From contig MKVM01000001.1 in NCBI GenBank assembly GCA_001898835.1, positions 1-64,000 on the forward strand: a stretch of 64,000 nt of DNA, read 5' to 3'. Origin of the DNA: Micrococcales bacterium 72-143. Lineage in GTDB: Bacteria; Actinomycetota; Actinomycetes; Actinomycetales; Microbacteriaceae. Position numbers and translations under genes: made by a program. Positions 49,626 through 57,617 of the stretch are shown piece by piece. The notes beneath the pieces were generated by a model. That model saw only the letters and a program-made list of their open reading frames with translations. It did not search any database and had not been told where the DNA came from. Numbering within the stretch: the stretch's first letter is position 1; each line of letters opens with the position of its first letter.

Positions 49626-49654
49626 TGCGCAAGTCATTGAACGTTGACTATGCT
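49626..49654 (+). promoter_or_regulatory. Operator/promoter of the ABC transporter and arsR
   Basis: TGCGCAAGTCATTGAA (49626-49641) matches the mgtA element (14/16). TATGCT (49649-49654) is the likely -10 for the ABC transporter; on the reverse strand, the arsR start is 28 bases away. The location between the regulator gene and its neighbour is typical for an ArsR autoregulated operator. Confidence 0.6.
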
Positions 49655-49698
49655 CGATGGCGTCGGCCATCAGTCCGTCGACCGAGGAGGTGGGCAGC

Positions 49699-49764
49699 GT
49701 GAGTACCGACCCCGCGAGACCCAGCCTGCAGCTCACCATGTCTCGCGCGACGCCGATGCACTGA
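49699..49764 (+). CDS. Leader peptide ORF upstream of the ABC transporter (21 codons)
   Basis: GTG 49699 is preceded by GAGGAGG (49684-49690), spaced 8 bases, the same SD layout as the mgtA leader (GAGGAGGTG, short gap, GTGAG). The 21-aa peptide starts MSTDPARPSLQ and ends TPMH. It stops 46 bases before the permease ATG. Two leader ORFs with the same strong SD and similar N-termini in one regulon suggest a shared control mechanism; not shown experimentally. Confidence 0.5.
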   Translation: MSTDPARPSLQLTMSRATPMH

Positions 49765-49810
49765 GCGGTGCCGGCGCGGCGCACGCGTCGCCACCCACAG
49801 GAGAACCCTG

Positions 49811-51553
49811 ATGCCCTCGCCGCGCTCCTTCACCAACCAGGATGTCTCGCTGCGTACCCGCGGCCACATCGTCTCCGACGTGGTCGCCGTGGTAGCCGTC
49901 GCGGTCGTCTTCTGGCTGTTCGTCGAGCTCTCGCAAGGGCTCGCCGAACCGCTCGATCAGGTCTCCGCCCCTGCGGAAGTCTCCACCGATCCGGTGAACC
50001 TGCCCTACTACGCAGCCCGATCGCTGCTGCGCATGTTCGCGGCTCTCGCGATTTCGACGCTGTTCGCCTTCGTCTACGCCACCGCGGCCGCCAGGCTCCG
50101 GCGGGCCGAGAAGATCCTGCTGCCCGCGCTCGACGTCCTCCAGTCCGTCCCGGTCCTGGGTTTCCTGTCCATCACACTGCCCGTCTGGTTGCTGCTGTTC
50201 CCCGGAACCGCGCTCGGCCTGGAATTCGCCGCGGTGTTCGCTATCTTCACCAGCCAGGCCTGGAACATGACTTTCTCCTTCTATCAGTCGCTGATCACCC
50301 AGCCGCGAGATCTGGACGAGGCGGCCCGGCTGCTGCGGCTGACGAGATGGCAGCGGTTCTGGAAGCTCGACGTACCGAACGGGACGATCCCGCTGGTCTG
50401 GAACGGGATGATGAGCTTCGGCGGGGGCTGGTTCTTCCTGATCGCATCCGAGGTCGTCAGCGTCAACAACCGCGCCTATGCACTCCCGGGCATCGGCTCC
50501 TACGTCGCCGCGGCGTCGCGGAACGAGGAGGTCGGCCGGCTGCTGCTGGCGATCGGGGTGATGGTCGTGATGGTTCTCGGCGTCAACTTCGTCTTCTGGC
50601 GTCCGCTGACGGCGTGGGCCGAGCGGTTTCGGGCCGGAGACACCGTGACCGTCGACCAGCAGCGCAGCATCGTCCTCGACGTTCTGCGTCGTTCGACCAT
50701 CCCCGCCCTCGTCGCGCGCGGCCTGCGACCGCTCGGTGCGGGCCTCGAGCGGGCGACCCGGCCGTTCGGGCGCGCCGACCGGCCGCTGCGGGTCAACCGG
50801 TCGCGTCGCCGTGCCGGGGACATCGTGTTCGCCGTGATCGTGTGCGCGCTGATCGCCGCCGGCCTGATCCGGATGCTCATGTTCATCGGCGACCACGCGG
50901 GCCTCGACGAGTTCGTCGTCGCCGCGGGCCTCGGCGTCATCACCTTCGCGCGCGTGCTGGTGCTGCTCGTCATCGGAACCCTGATCTGGGTTCCGATCGG
51001 GGTATGGATCGGGCTCAGTCCGCGGGTCACCCGATTCGCCCAGCCGGTCGTGCAGGTGCTCGCGAGCTTCCCCGCGAACTTCCTGTTCCCGTTCGCCACA
51101 CTCGTGCTGATCCGCACGGGCGTCGATCTGAACGTCGGCGGCATCTTCCTGATGGCCCTCGGCGCCCAGTGGTACATCCTGTTCAACGTCATCGCGGGAG
51201 CCGCCGCGATCCCCAACGACCTGCGCGAGGCCGCCCTCAGCCTGCGGTTGAATCGCGTCCAGACCTGGCGCTACCTCTACGGACCGGCGATCTTCGCCTC
51301 GTGGGTCACGGGTGGCATCACCGCCGCGGGCGGAGCGTGGAACGCCTCGATCGTCGCCGAGGTGGTCTCCTACGGAGACCGGACCCTCACCGCGAATGGA
51401 CTCGGCGCCTATATCGCCGGGTCCACAGCGGCCGGCGATTTCGCCAAGACGCTCGTCGGCGTCATCGTGATGAGCGTCTTCGTCGTCGCGCTGAACCGCC
51501 TGTTCTGGCGCCGGCTGTACGGGTATGCCGAGCGCCGCCTGTCCCTGAGCTGA
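49811..51553 (+). CDS. ABC transporter permease, two fused BPD domains
   Basis: A 580-aa protein made of two permease halves, each with about six helices. The EAA-type ATPase-docking loops are DEAARLLRLTRWQRFWKLDVP-type (about residue 170) and REAALSLRLNRVQTWRYLYGP-type (about residue 477). The connecting region (~280-340) is basic. It belongs to the NitT/TauT (nitrate/sulfonate) type. ATG 49811 has CAGGAGA upstream. No binding-protein gene is adjacent, so the substrate may be recognised directly or the binding protein is elsewhere. Confidence 0.88.
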   Translation: MPSPRSFTNQDVSLRTRGHIVSDVVAVVAVAVVFWLFVELSQGLAEPLDQVSAPAEVSTDPVNLPYYAARSLLRMFAALAISTLFAFVYATAAARLRRAEKILLPALDVLQSVPVLGFLSITLPVWLLLFPGTALGLEFAAVFAIFTSQAWNMTFSFYQSLITQPRDLDEAARLLRLTRWQRFWKLDVPNGTIPLVWNGMMSFGGGWFFLIASEVVSVNNRAYALPGIGSYVAAASRNEEVGRLLLAIGVMVVMVLGVNFVFWRPLTAWAERFRAGDTVTVDQQRSIVLDVLRRSTIPALVARGLRPLGAGLERATRPFGRADRPLRVNRSRRRAGDIVFAVIVCALIAAGLIRMLMFIGDHAGLDEFVVAAGLGVITFARVLVLLVIGTLIWVPIGVWIGLSPRVTRFAQPVVQVLASFPANFLFPFATLVLIRTGVDLNVGGIFLMALGAQWYILFNVIAGAAAIPNDLREAALSLRLNRVQTWRYLYGPAIFASWVTGGITAAGGAWNASIVAEVVSYGDRTLTANGLGAYIAGSTAAGDFAKTLVGVIVMSVFVVALNRLFWRRLYGYAERRLSLS

Positions 51554-51586
51554 ACCCGAACCGAACGACGAAAGGAGGTGAGCGTC

Positions 51587-52945
51587 ATGGTCGCACCCCG
51601 CACCCCGGCGCGTACCCCGCTGATCGAGGCCAAGCACCTCTCGACCTCGTTTCCCTCGGCCGACGGCTCGACCCTGCGCGTCCTGGACGACGTGAACGTG
51701 ACCCTGTACGAGGGCGAGGTCGTCGCCCTGCTCGGCAAGTCCGGTTCCGGCAAGTCGACCCTGCTGCGCACCCTCGCCGGGCTGATCGGTCCCACGGATG
51801 GTGAGGTCCGCTATCGGGGCGTTCCGCTGGACGGCGCCAATCCGGGAGCCGCGATGGTGTTCCAGTCCTTCGCCCTCATGCCCTGGCTCACGGTCCAGGA
51901 GAACGTCGAGCTCGGCTTGCGCGCCGCGGGCGTCCACGAGAATCAGCGTCGCCGACGTGCGCTCGCCGCGATCGACCAGATCGGGCTGGACGGCTTCGAG
52001 AACGCCTATCCGCGCGAGCTGTCAGGTGGGATGCGGCAGAGGGTCGGCTTCGCACGTGCCCTGGTCCTGCAGCCCGACGTGCTCATGATGGATGAGCCGT
52101 TCTCCGCCCTGGACGTGCTCACCAGCGAGAACCTGCGCGGCGAGCTCATCTCGCTGTGGGCGCAGCCGGACTTTCCCACCAAGTGCATCTGCATCGTCAC
52201 CCACGACATCGAGGAGGCCGTGCTCCTGGCAGACCGGGTGCTCGTGCTCGGCTCGAATCCCGGCCATATCAAGGCCGAGGTCCCGATCCTGCTGCCCAGA
52301 CCCAGGGACCGGCGCAGCCCCACCTTCGAGACCGCGGTGGACCGGCTCTACGCGATTCTCACGGGCCGGGACGAGAGGTCCGCCGCCGAGCGCGCCGCGA
52401 CCCCGGGCCCCCTGACCCATCCGCTGCCCGAGGCCAGCGTGGGCGGCCTCGCCGGTCTGGTCGAGATCGTGTACTCGCACGACGGTCAAACCGACCTGCC
52501 CGACCTCGCCGACGAGCTCTCGTTCCATGTCGACGATCTCCTGCCCCTTGTCGATGCGGCCCGGATGCTCGGGCTCCTGGACGTCGAAGGGGCCCAGGCG
52601 TTCCTCACCGAGGCCGGTCGAGCCTGGTACACGGCGGACATCCTGCACTCGAAGGAGGTGTTCGCAACCCTCGCCGTCGAACGCGCACCCCTCGTCGGCA
52701 CCATCGTGAAGGCCCTGCAGAACAGCGCGGACGGTGCCCTGCGTGACGACTTCTTCCGTGACCTGCTCCGTCGCGGGTACAGCGCCGAGGACGCAGAGAA
52801 GCAACTCGATATCGCCATCGACTGGGGCCGCTACGGGGAGCTGTTCGACTACGACGCGATCACCGGCGAGCTGGTCCTCTCCGAGGTGGCCGCGGCGTTC
52901 ACCGTCATGCTGTCGGCATCCGACCCCGAGACCGATGAGCTGTAG
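51587..52945 (+). CDS. ABC transporter ATPase with C-terminal AAA-associated domain
   Basis: A 452-aa ATPase. Walker A is LLGKSGSGKSTLLRTLAG, Q-loop MVFQSFALMPWLTV, signature [15 protein letters not shown], Walker B VLMMDEPFSALDV and H-loop THDIEEAVLLAD. After about residue 280 comes a ~165-aa extension (VEIVYSHDGQTDLPDLADEL ... SAEDAEKQLDIAIDWGRY) matching the AAA_assoc_C type, which is not in typical NitT/TauT ATPases. ATG 51587 has AAAGGAGG with 8-base spacing, so it is preferred over GTG 51578, which lies in the SD. The extension may be a regulatory or sensor domain. Confidence 0.9.
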   Translation: MVAPRTPARTPLIEAKHLSTSFPSADGSTLRVLDDVNVTLYEGEVVALLGKSGSGKSTLLRTLAGLIGPTDGEVRYRGVPLDGANPGAAMVFQSFALMPWLTVQENVELGLRAAGVHENQRRRRALAAIDQIGLDGFENAYPRELSGGMRQRVGFARALVLQPDVLMMDEPFSALDVLTSENLRGELISLWAQPDFPTKCICIVTHDIEEAVLLADRVLVLGSNPGHIKAEVPILLPRPRDRRSPTFETAVDRLYAILTGRDERSAAERAATPGPLTHPLPEASVGGLAGLVEIVYSHDGQTDLPDLADELSFHVDDLLPLVDAARMLGLLDVEGAQAFLTEAGRAWYTADILHSKEVFATLAVERAPLVGTIVKALQNSADGALRDDFFRDLLRRGYSAEDAEKQLDIAIDWGRYGELFDYDAITGELVLSEVAAAFTVMLSASDPETDEL

Positions 52946-52981
52946 CCCCCGGCACGCGGCCGGGATGCGGTTTCGCCGCAC

Positions 52982-53731
52982 TCAGCCCGCCACCGGGTCG
53001 CCGAACTCCTCCTCAGAGGCCGCCTCCGACGCTTCAGCCGCGGTCGTGTCGTCCAGCACGGCGGTGCCGGTCCGCGGCGCCGGGGCGAGCACGGGCGCCG
53101 CAGAGGGCGCGGGCAAGATCGCCAAGACCTCGGAGGGTACCTCGCGCGCTATCTCCGCGATCTGGACGGTCGGGCCGAACTGTCGCACCGCCGCGCGCGC
53201 CGCCGTCACCCGTGCCGCCGCCAGCCGCGCGACCTCGATGGCCTCCATCGCCTCGGCCTCCGCCGCGGCGGCCGCCGCCTGCGCGGCCGCCAGGTTCGCG
53301 TGTTCGGCGGCGGCCGCGGCGCGTGCTCTGACCTCCGCCAGCGCCTCGCTGCCCACCGCCGCCGTCAACAAGGATTCCTCCGACGTTCCGGGGGAGGGCA
53401 CCGCCGCATCCGTGCCGGCTGCGCGGACGCCCACGAGCGGCGTTCGCGCCAGCAGCCCCCGCCGCCGCGTACCGCGCAGGGTGCCGTCCGCGGCGGGCGT
53501 GAGCTCGAAGGTGTGGTGCGCGTTCCCTCGCGACGAGCCCGCGGAGAGCATCTCGAAGCGCAGGGTCGTGCCCGTCACCTCGACCCTGCTCGGTGTCGAG
53601 CGCGATTCGGGGTCCGCATCCTGGACCAGCAGGCGCCCGTCGCGCTCGAGGAACGCGATCCGCCCGTCCCAGTCGCCCCTGCCGCTCTCGCCGAGGATGA
53701 GATCCCACTCGCCGAGGATGTCGTCGATCAT
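52982..53731 (-). CDS. Hypothetical protein, Ala-rich coiled coil
   Basis: A 249-aa protein. The N-terminal ~95 residues are beta-rich (GEWDLILGESGRGDWDGRIAF, VEVTGTTLRFEML), the middle is an Ala/Glu-rich helix likely to form a coiled coil (VRARAAAAAEHANLAAAQ), and the C-terminus is Pro/Ala-rich. No recognised family. Convergent with the ABC ATPase gene. Confidence 0.65.
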   Translation of the reverse strand: MIDDILGEWDLILGESGRGDWDGRIAFLERDGRLLVQDADPESRSTPSRVEVTGTTLRFEMLSAGSSRGNAHHTFELTPAADGTLRGTRRRGLLARTPLVGVRAAGTDAAVPSPGTSEESLLTAAVGSEALAEVRARAAAAAEHANLAAAQAAAAAAEAEAMEAIEVARLAAARVTAARAAVRQFGPTVQIAEIAREVPSEVLAILPAPSAAPVLAPAPRTGTAVLDDTTAAEASEAASEEEFGDPVAG

Positions 53732-53906
53732 GTCGTCGCCTTCCGCTGAACCCGCAACGGCGCGGTGATGATGAACTCGATGGGTCCAGTCAAGGGACCG
53801 AATGTCTCCGGCGTGTTACGCGCAGGTCACCGCTCGCGCACGGGCCCACCCCAGAACGAGGGGCGCGCCCCGCGCAGGATCGAGCCGTGCTGCGTAGGGT
53901 GAGAGC

Positions 53907-54386
53907 GTGTCCGCCCGCCCCGTCCGCGTCGTGGTCGCGCGCTTCAGCCGCACGCGATTCTTCCGCCGCTACGGGCCGCGGATGATGCCCCCGCTCGAGC
54001 GGTTCGCGGCGCGCGTCACGGGAGGGCGCCGCGGGCCGCTCAGCGGCGCGGTCGTCCCGTCGCTCAAGCTGCACAGCGTCGGCGCGAAGACGGGGGAGCC
54101 CCGCGAGACGCTCCTCATGTGCTGCCCCCTCGACGACGGCACGATCTACATCACCGGGTCGAACTTCGCGCGCCCCGAGCATCCCGCGTGGACCTGGAAC
54201 CTCATCGCGCACCCCGACGTGGAGGTCGACTACCGCGGCGAGCGGCGCGCGGTGCGGGCCGAGCTGGTCACCGATGAGGAGCGCGAGGAGACCTGGCGCG
54301 TGCTGGAGGAGAACTGGCCGGGATACCGCGGCTACGAGCGCGCCTCGGGGCGCGTGCTGCGCGTCTTCCGCCTCGTGCCGCGCTGA
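53907..54386 (+). CDS. Nitroreductase/quinone reductase family protein (DUF385, F420-type)
   Basis: A 159-aa protein of the split beta-barrel deazaflavin family: LHSVGAKTGEPRETLLMCC, DGTIYITGSNFARPEHPAWTWNLIAHPDVEV. These motifs are typical of actinobacterial F420-dependent or flavin-dependent reductases (Ddn relatives). GTG 53907 is 6 bases after TAGGGT (53895-53900), so leaderless. Confidence 0.87.
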   Translation: MSARPVRVVVARFSRTRFFRRYGPRMMPPLERFAARVTGGRRGPLSGAVVPSLKLHSVGAKTGEPRETLLMCCPLDDGTIYITGSNFARPEHPAWTWNLIAHPDVEVDYRGERRAVRAELVTDEEREETWRVLEENWPGYRGYERASGRVLRVFRLVPR

Positions 54387-54408
54387 GTGCCCGCACCCGG
54401 ATACGGGA

Positions 54409-54690
54409 TCAGCGGGCGAGCAGCCCCGCGCGCTCCGGGTGCGCGTCGAACCAGTCCGCCACGTACCAGCACGTCGGGGTGATGGTGCGGCCGGACCGCT
54501 CGACGTCGTCGACCGCGAACTCCACGAGCTGGGCCGCGTATCCGTGCCCGCGCTGGTTGGGCACGGTCACGGTGTGGTGGAACACGACGCTCGAACCCTG
54601 GTCGCGGTACTCCAGCACGCTCACGATCGCCCCGTCGCGCCGCAGGGTGTAGCGGTGCGCGTCCGGTTCGTGGGCCAGCTCGGTCGCCAT
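54409..54690 (-). CDS. GNAT-type N-acetyltransferase (YjdJ-like, short)
   Basis: A 93-aa protein with the acetyl-CoA binding segment VPNQRGHGYAAQLVEFAVDD and TPTCWYVADWFDAHPE, as in the short GCN5-related YidJ/YjdJ group. ATG 54690 has TACGCT (54697-54702, this strand) 6 bases upstream (leaderless). It is divergent from the glutathione peroxidase gene by 40 bases. Substrate unknown. Confidence 0.82.
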   Translation of the reverse strand: MATELAHEPDAHRYTLRRDGAIVSVLEYRDQGSSVVFHHTVTVPNQRGHGYAAQLVEFAVDDVERSGRTITPTCWYVADWFDAHPERAGLLAR

Positions 54691-54730
54691 GCATCCAGCG
54701 TAGGCGGCGCGGCGCTCGTAGGCTGGGCGG

Positions 54731-55228
54731 GTGGCCGACAGCGACATCCGCGACATCCCCCTGACGACGATCGACGGCGCGAGCACGACGCTCGCCGACT
54801 ACGGCGATGGGGCCGTCATGGTGGTCAACGTCGCCTCCCGCTGCGGCCTCACCCCGCAGTACGAGAAGCTCGAGCGGCTGCAGGAGGAGTACGCGGATCG
54901 CGGCTTCACCGTGGTCGGCTTCCCGTGCAACCAGTTCCTCGGGCAGGAGCCGGGGTCTGCGGAGGAGATCAAGGAGTTCTGCTCCACCACCTACGGCGTC
55001 ACCTTCCCGCTGATGGAGAAGACGCGGGTCAACGGGCGCCACAAGCATCCGCTCTACGCGAGCCTGCACCAGGTTCCGGATGCCGAGGGCAAGGCCGGGC
55101 GGGTCGCCTGGAACTTCGAGAAGTTCCTCATCGCCCCCGACGGCACGGTCACCCGCTTCCGCCCCTCGACGCAGCCGGACGCCCCCGAGGTGATCGCGGC
55201 GATCGAGCAGGCGCTCCCGGCGCAGTAG
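54731..55228 (+). CDS. Glutathione peroxidase family protein
   Basis: A 165-aa thiol peroxidase. Catalytic Cys38 in VASRCGLTPQY, Gln68 in GFPCNQFL, and Trp in AWNFEKFLI form the Cys-Gln-Trp triad; the second Cys in the FPCNQF loop fits thioredoxin-dependent enzymes. As actinobacteria usually lack glutathione, thioredoxin or mycothiol is the more likely reductant. GTG 54731 is 6 bases after TAGGCT (54719-54724). Confidence 0.9.
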   Translation: MADSDIRDIPLTTIDGASTTLADYGDGAVMVVNVASRCGLTPQYEKLERLQEEYADRGFTVVGFPCNQFLGQEPGSAEEIKEFCSTTYGVTFPLMEKTRVNGRHKHPLYASLHQVPDAEGKAGRVAWNFEKFLIAPDGTVTRFRPSTQPDAPEVIAAIEQALPAQ

Positions 55229-55238
55229 CCGCGCGGGG

Positions 55239-55607
55239 TCAGTGACCGCGCAGCCGCTCGATCTCGCGGCGGTCGCGCTTGGTGGGCCGTCCCGCGCCGC
55301 GCTCGCGCTGGGCGAAGACGGTGCGCTCCTCCTTCGGCGGGGGAGCGGGGGTCAGATCGTCGAACGCGGCGGCGGCGAGCGCGGCGCTCACCCGCTTCAC
55401 GAGCAGCTGCCGCACCACCAGGACGCGGGCACCGTGCGGGGTCACGACCCGGATCTCGACGCCGGGGCGCACCGTCTGCGCGGGCTTCGCCGTCTCGCCG
55501 CCGACCTTCACATGGCCGGCCTTGCAGAGCGCCGTGGCGGCGGAGCGGGACTTCGTCACGCGCACCGCCCACAGCCAGGCGTCGATGCGCACGGCAGCCT
55601 CAGCCAT
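55239..55607 (-). CDS. S4 domain RNA-binding protein (Hsp15-like)
   Basis: A 122-aa protein with an S4 fold (VRIDAWLWAVRVTKSRSAATALCKAGHVKVGGE), matching Hsp15/RqcP-like proteins involved in rescuing stalled 50S subunits. The C-terminal tail is basic (GRPTKRDRREIERLRGH), for RNA binding. Start ATG 55607 overlaps the 3' end of the inhibitor gene by 8 bases. Confidence 0.88.
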   Translation of the reverse strand: MAEAAVRIDAWLWAVRVTKSRSAATALCKAGHVKVGGETAKPAQTVRPGVEIRVVTPHGARVLVVRQLLVKRVSAALAAAAFDDLTPAPPPKEERTVFAQRERGAGRPTKRDRREIERLRGH

Positions 55608-55962
55608 CCGACGCCCCTCGGGGTGCAGGGCGCACGGGAGCACCCTCGTCGCGCACGCGCTCGACGAGCTCGCGCCACGGCCCGTGAAGCGCGCGCTCGG
55701 GCAGCTCGGCGTTGCGCGGGGGCTCGGGGGCGAGCACCTCGATGCGCCAGGCGAAGCGGTCGACGCCCGTAAGGGCCCCGTCGGGCTCGTCGTCCCACGG
55801 GCAGGCCTCGACGAGCGGCCGCCAGGGCGCGGGGTCCGGCGACTCCACGCTCCACCCGCGCCGGACGCCGGCGACCCCGCCCGTGCGGGTCACGCGGATG
55901 TCGACCGCCGGGGTCGCACCCTCGGTGTTCGCGCCGTGCGTCGGCTCAGGCTCGTCCGCCAT
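55600..55962 (-). CDS. Protealysin inhibitor emfourin-like protein
   Basis: A 120-aa protein. Its core VDIRVTRTGGVAGVRRGWSV and VDRFAWRIEV resemble emfourin, the proteinaceous inhibitor of protealysin-like proteases from Serratia. ATG 55962 lies inside the end of the M4 protease gene (17-bp overlap), the same protease-inhibitor bicistron as described. So it probably blocks the protease encoded upstream. Confidence 0.78.
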   Translation of the reverse strand: MADEPEPTHGANTEGATPAVDIRVTRTGGVAGVRRGWSVESPDPAPWRPLVEACPWDDEPDGALTGVDRFAWRIEVLAPEPPRNAELPERALHGPWRELVERVRDEGAPVRPAPRGASDG

Positions 55963-56998
55963 CGATCGTCACTCCCACGCCCTCCCAGCCGGCGCGCACG
56001 GCGTCGGCCTCCGCCGATGTCCCACCGTAACGCGCGACGGCCGCGCGTGCCGTCGCGGCCGCGAAGCGGGCGAAGTCGACGTCCGGGGGCAGCGCACCGG
56101 TGAGGGTGTCGTACCAGATGAGCCCGGCACGCTCCCATGCGTTCCCGCTGAGGGCGTCCGCCGTGAGCACGAAGGCGCGGTTCGGGATGCCGGAGTTGAG
56201 GTGCACGCCGCCGTCGTCCTCGTCGGTCTCGACGTAGTCGTCCAGGTGCGCCGGCTGGGGGTCGCGGCCGAGCACGTCGTCGTCGTATGCGGTGCCCGGA
56301 TGCCGCATCGACCGCAGCGCGTCGCCCTGCACCTCCGCCGTGAACAGCTCGGCGCCGATGAGCCAGCTCGCCTCGGCCGTCGTCTGCCTCCGTGCGTACT
56401 GCTCGACGAGCGCGCCGAACACGTCCGACACCGACTCGTTGAGCGCCCCCGACTGGCCGTGATAGACGAGACCGGAGGCGAACTGCGTCACCCCGTGCGT
56501 CAGCTCGTGGCCGATGACCGAGAGCGAGCGGGTGAAGCGCTGGAACACCTCGCCGTCGCCGTCGCCGAACACCATCCGCTCGCCGTCCCAGAAGGCGTTG
56601 TCGTAGAGCTTCCCGTAGTGCACGCTCGCCCGGAGGGGGAGTCCCGCGCCGTCGATCGAGTCGCGCCCGTACACCTCCGAGAACAGGTCGAAGGTGGCGC
56701 CCAGCCCGTCGTAGGCCTCGTCGGCCGCGGCATCGCCGGTGGGCCGATCCCCCTCGCGGCGGACGACGCGGCCCGGAAGCACCTCGCGGCCGCCCGCGTC
56801 GGAGATCTCCCGGTCCGGTGCGTCGGTGAGCTCCGCCACGAGGGTGTCGCCGTCGACGCTCAGCGTGAGACGCGCCGACTTGCGCGGCGCGTCCATGCGC
56901 AGGGTGCGGCGGGCCGCCGCGGATGCCGTCGGGAACCGCTCGGCGTCGGCATCCGCGATGCGCGCCAGCAGGTACGGGGGGACGATGCCGCGAGTCAT
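55946..56998 (-). CDS. Protealysin-like M4 family metalloprotease
   Basis: A 350-aa thermolysin-fold protease. The short propeptide has GIVPPYLLARI, the conserved PPxL motif of protealysin precursors. Zinc site: H164-E-x-x-H168 in VIGHELTHGVTQF and the third ligand in GALNESVSDVFG. No signal peptide is visible, consistent with a cytoplasmic or non-classical export. TAGGCT about 7 bases before ATG 56998 suggests a leaderless start. It is co-transcribed with an emfourin-like inhibitor. Confidence 0.9.
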   Translation of the reverse strand: MTRGIVPPYLLARIADADAERFPTASAAARRTLRMDAPRKSARLTLSVDGDTLVAELTDAPDREISDAGGREVLPGRVVRREGDRPTGDAAADEAYDGLGATFDLFSEVYGRDSIDGAGLPLRASVHYGKLYDNAFWDGERMVFGDGDGEVFQRFTRSLSVIGHELTHGVTQFASGLVYHGQSGALNESVSDVFGALVEQYARRQTTAEASWLIGAELFTAEVQGDALRSMRHPGTAYDDDVLGRDPQPAHLDDYVETDEDDGGVHLNSGIPNRAFVLTADALSGNAWERAGLIWYDTLTGALPPDVDFARFAAATARAAVARYGGTSAEADAVRAGWEGVGVTIDGGRA

Positions 56999-57095
56999 GC
57001 GGGGGAGCCTACGCCGGGCCTCCGAGATCGCCTCGGAGCCATTCACACGGCGTCGCATCGGCGGCCCCGCACCTTGCGCGGCATAGGCTGGCGAC

Positions 57096-57617
57096 ATGAC
57101 CCGGGCCGTCCACGATCCCCGCGCCCGCCGCCCGCACGGCCCCGGGGATGCCTGGGTCGACGGACCGCAGGGCCGCTACTGGGGGCGTTTCGGCGCTGCC
57201 GGCCTGCTGCTCGCGCACCCCGCCGCGGGCGTGCTGCTGCAGCTGCGCGCGGAGTGGAGCCACCTCGGCGGCACCTGGGGCATCCCGGGCGGCGCCCGCC
57301 ACGACGAGCACGAGAGCGCCGTCGACGGCGCCCTCCGCGAGGCGAACGAGGAGGCGGGTGTGCGGCCGGAGCTCGTGACCGTGCTCGGCGAGTCCGCGCT
57401 CGACTACGGCTACTGGTCGTACACGACGGTGCTGGCCCGCGCCGTCCGGCTCTTCGAGCCGGTCATCGGGGACGCGGAGTCGGTGTCGCTGCGCTGGGTT
57501 CCGTTCGACGACGTCGAGCGGCTGCCCCTGCATCCCGGCGTCGCGGTCGGCTGGCCCGCCTGGCGCACCGAGCTCGCGGAGCTCGACCCGGAGCTCGCCG
57601 AGGCGATCCTCCGCTAG
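57096..57617 (+). CDS. Nudix hydrolase
   Basis: A 173-aa protein with a canonical Nudix box GGARHDEHESAVDGALREANEEAGV. LAHPAAGVLLQLRAEWSHLGGTWGIPGG precedes it. Substrate unknown. ATG 57096 follows TAGGCT (57084-57089) by 6 bases (leaderless). The stop overlaps the convergent gene at 57614 by 4 bp. Confidence 0.9.
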   Translation: MTRAVHDPRARRPHGPGDAWVDGPQGRYWGRFGAAGLLLAHPAAGVLLQLRAEWSHLGGTWGIPGGARHDEHESAVDGALREANEEAGVRPELVTVLGESALDYGYWSYTTVLARAVRLFEPVIGDAESVSLRWVPFDDVERLPLHPGVAVGWPAWRTELAELDPELAEAILR

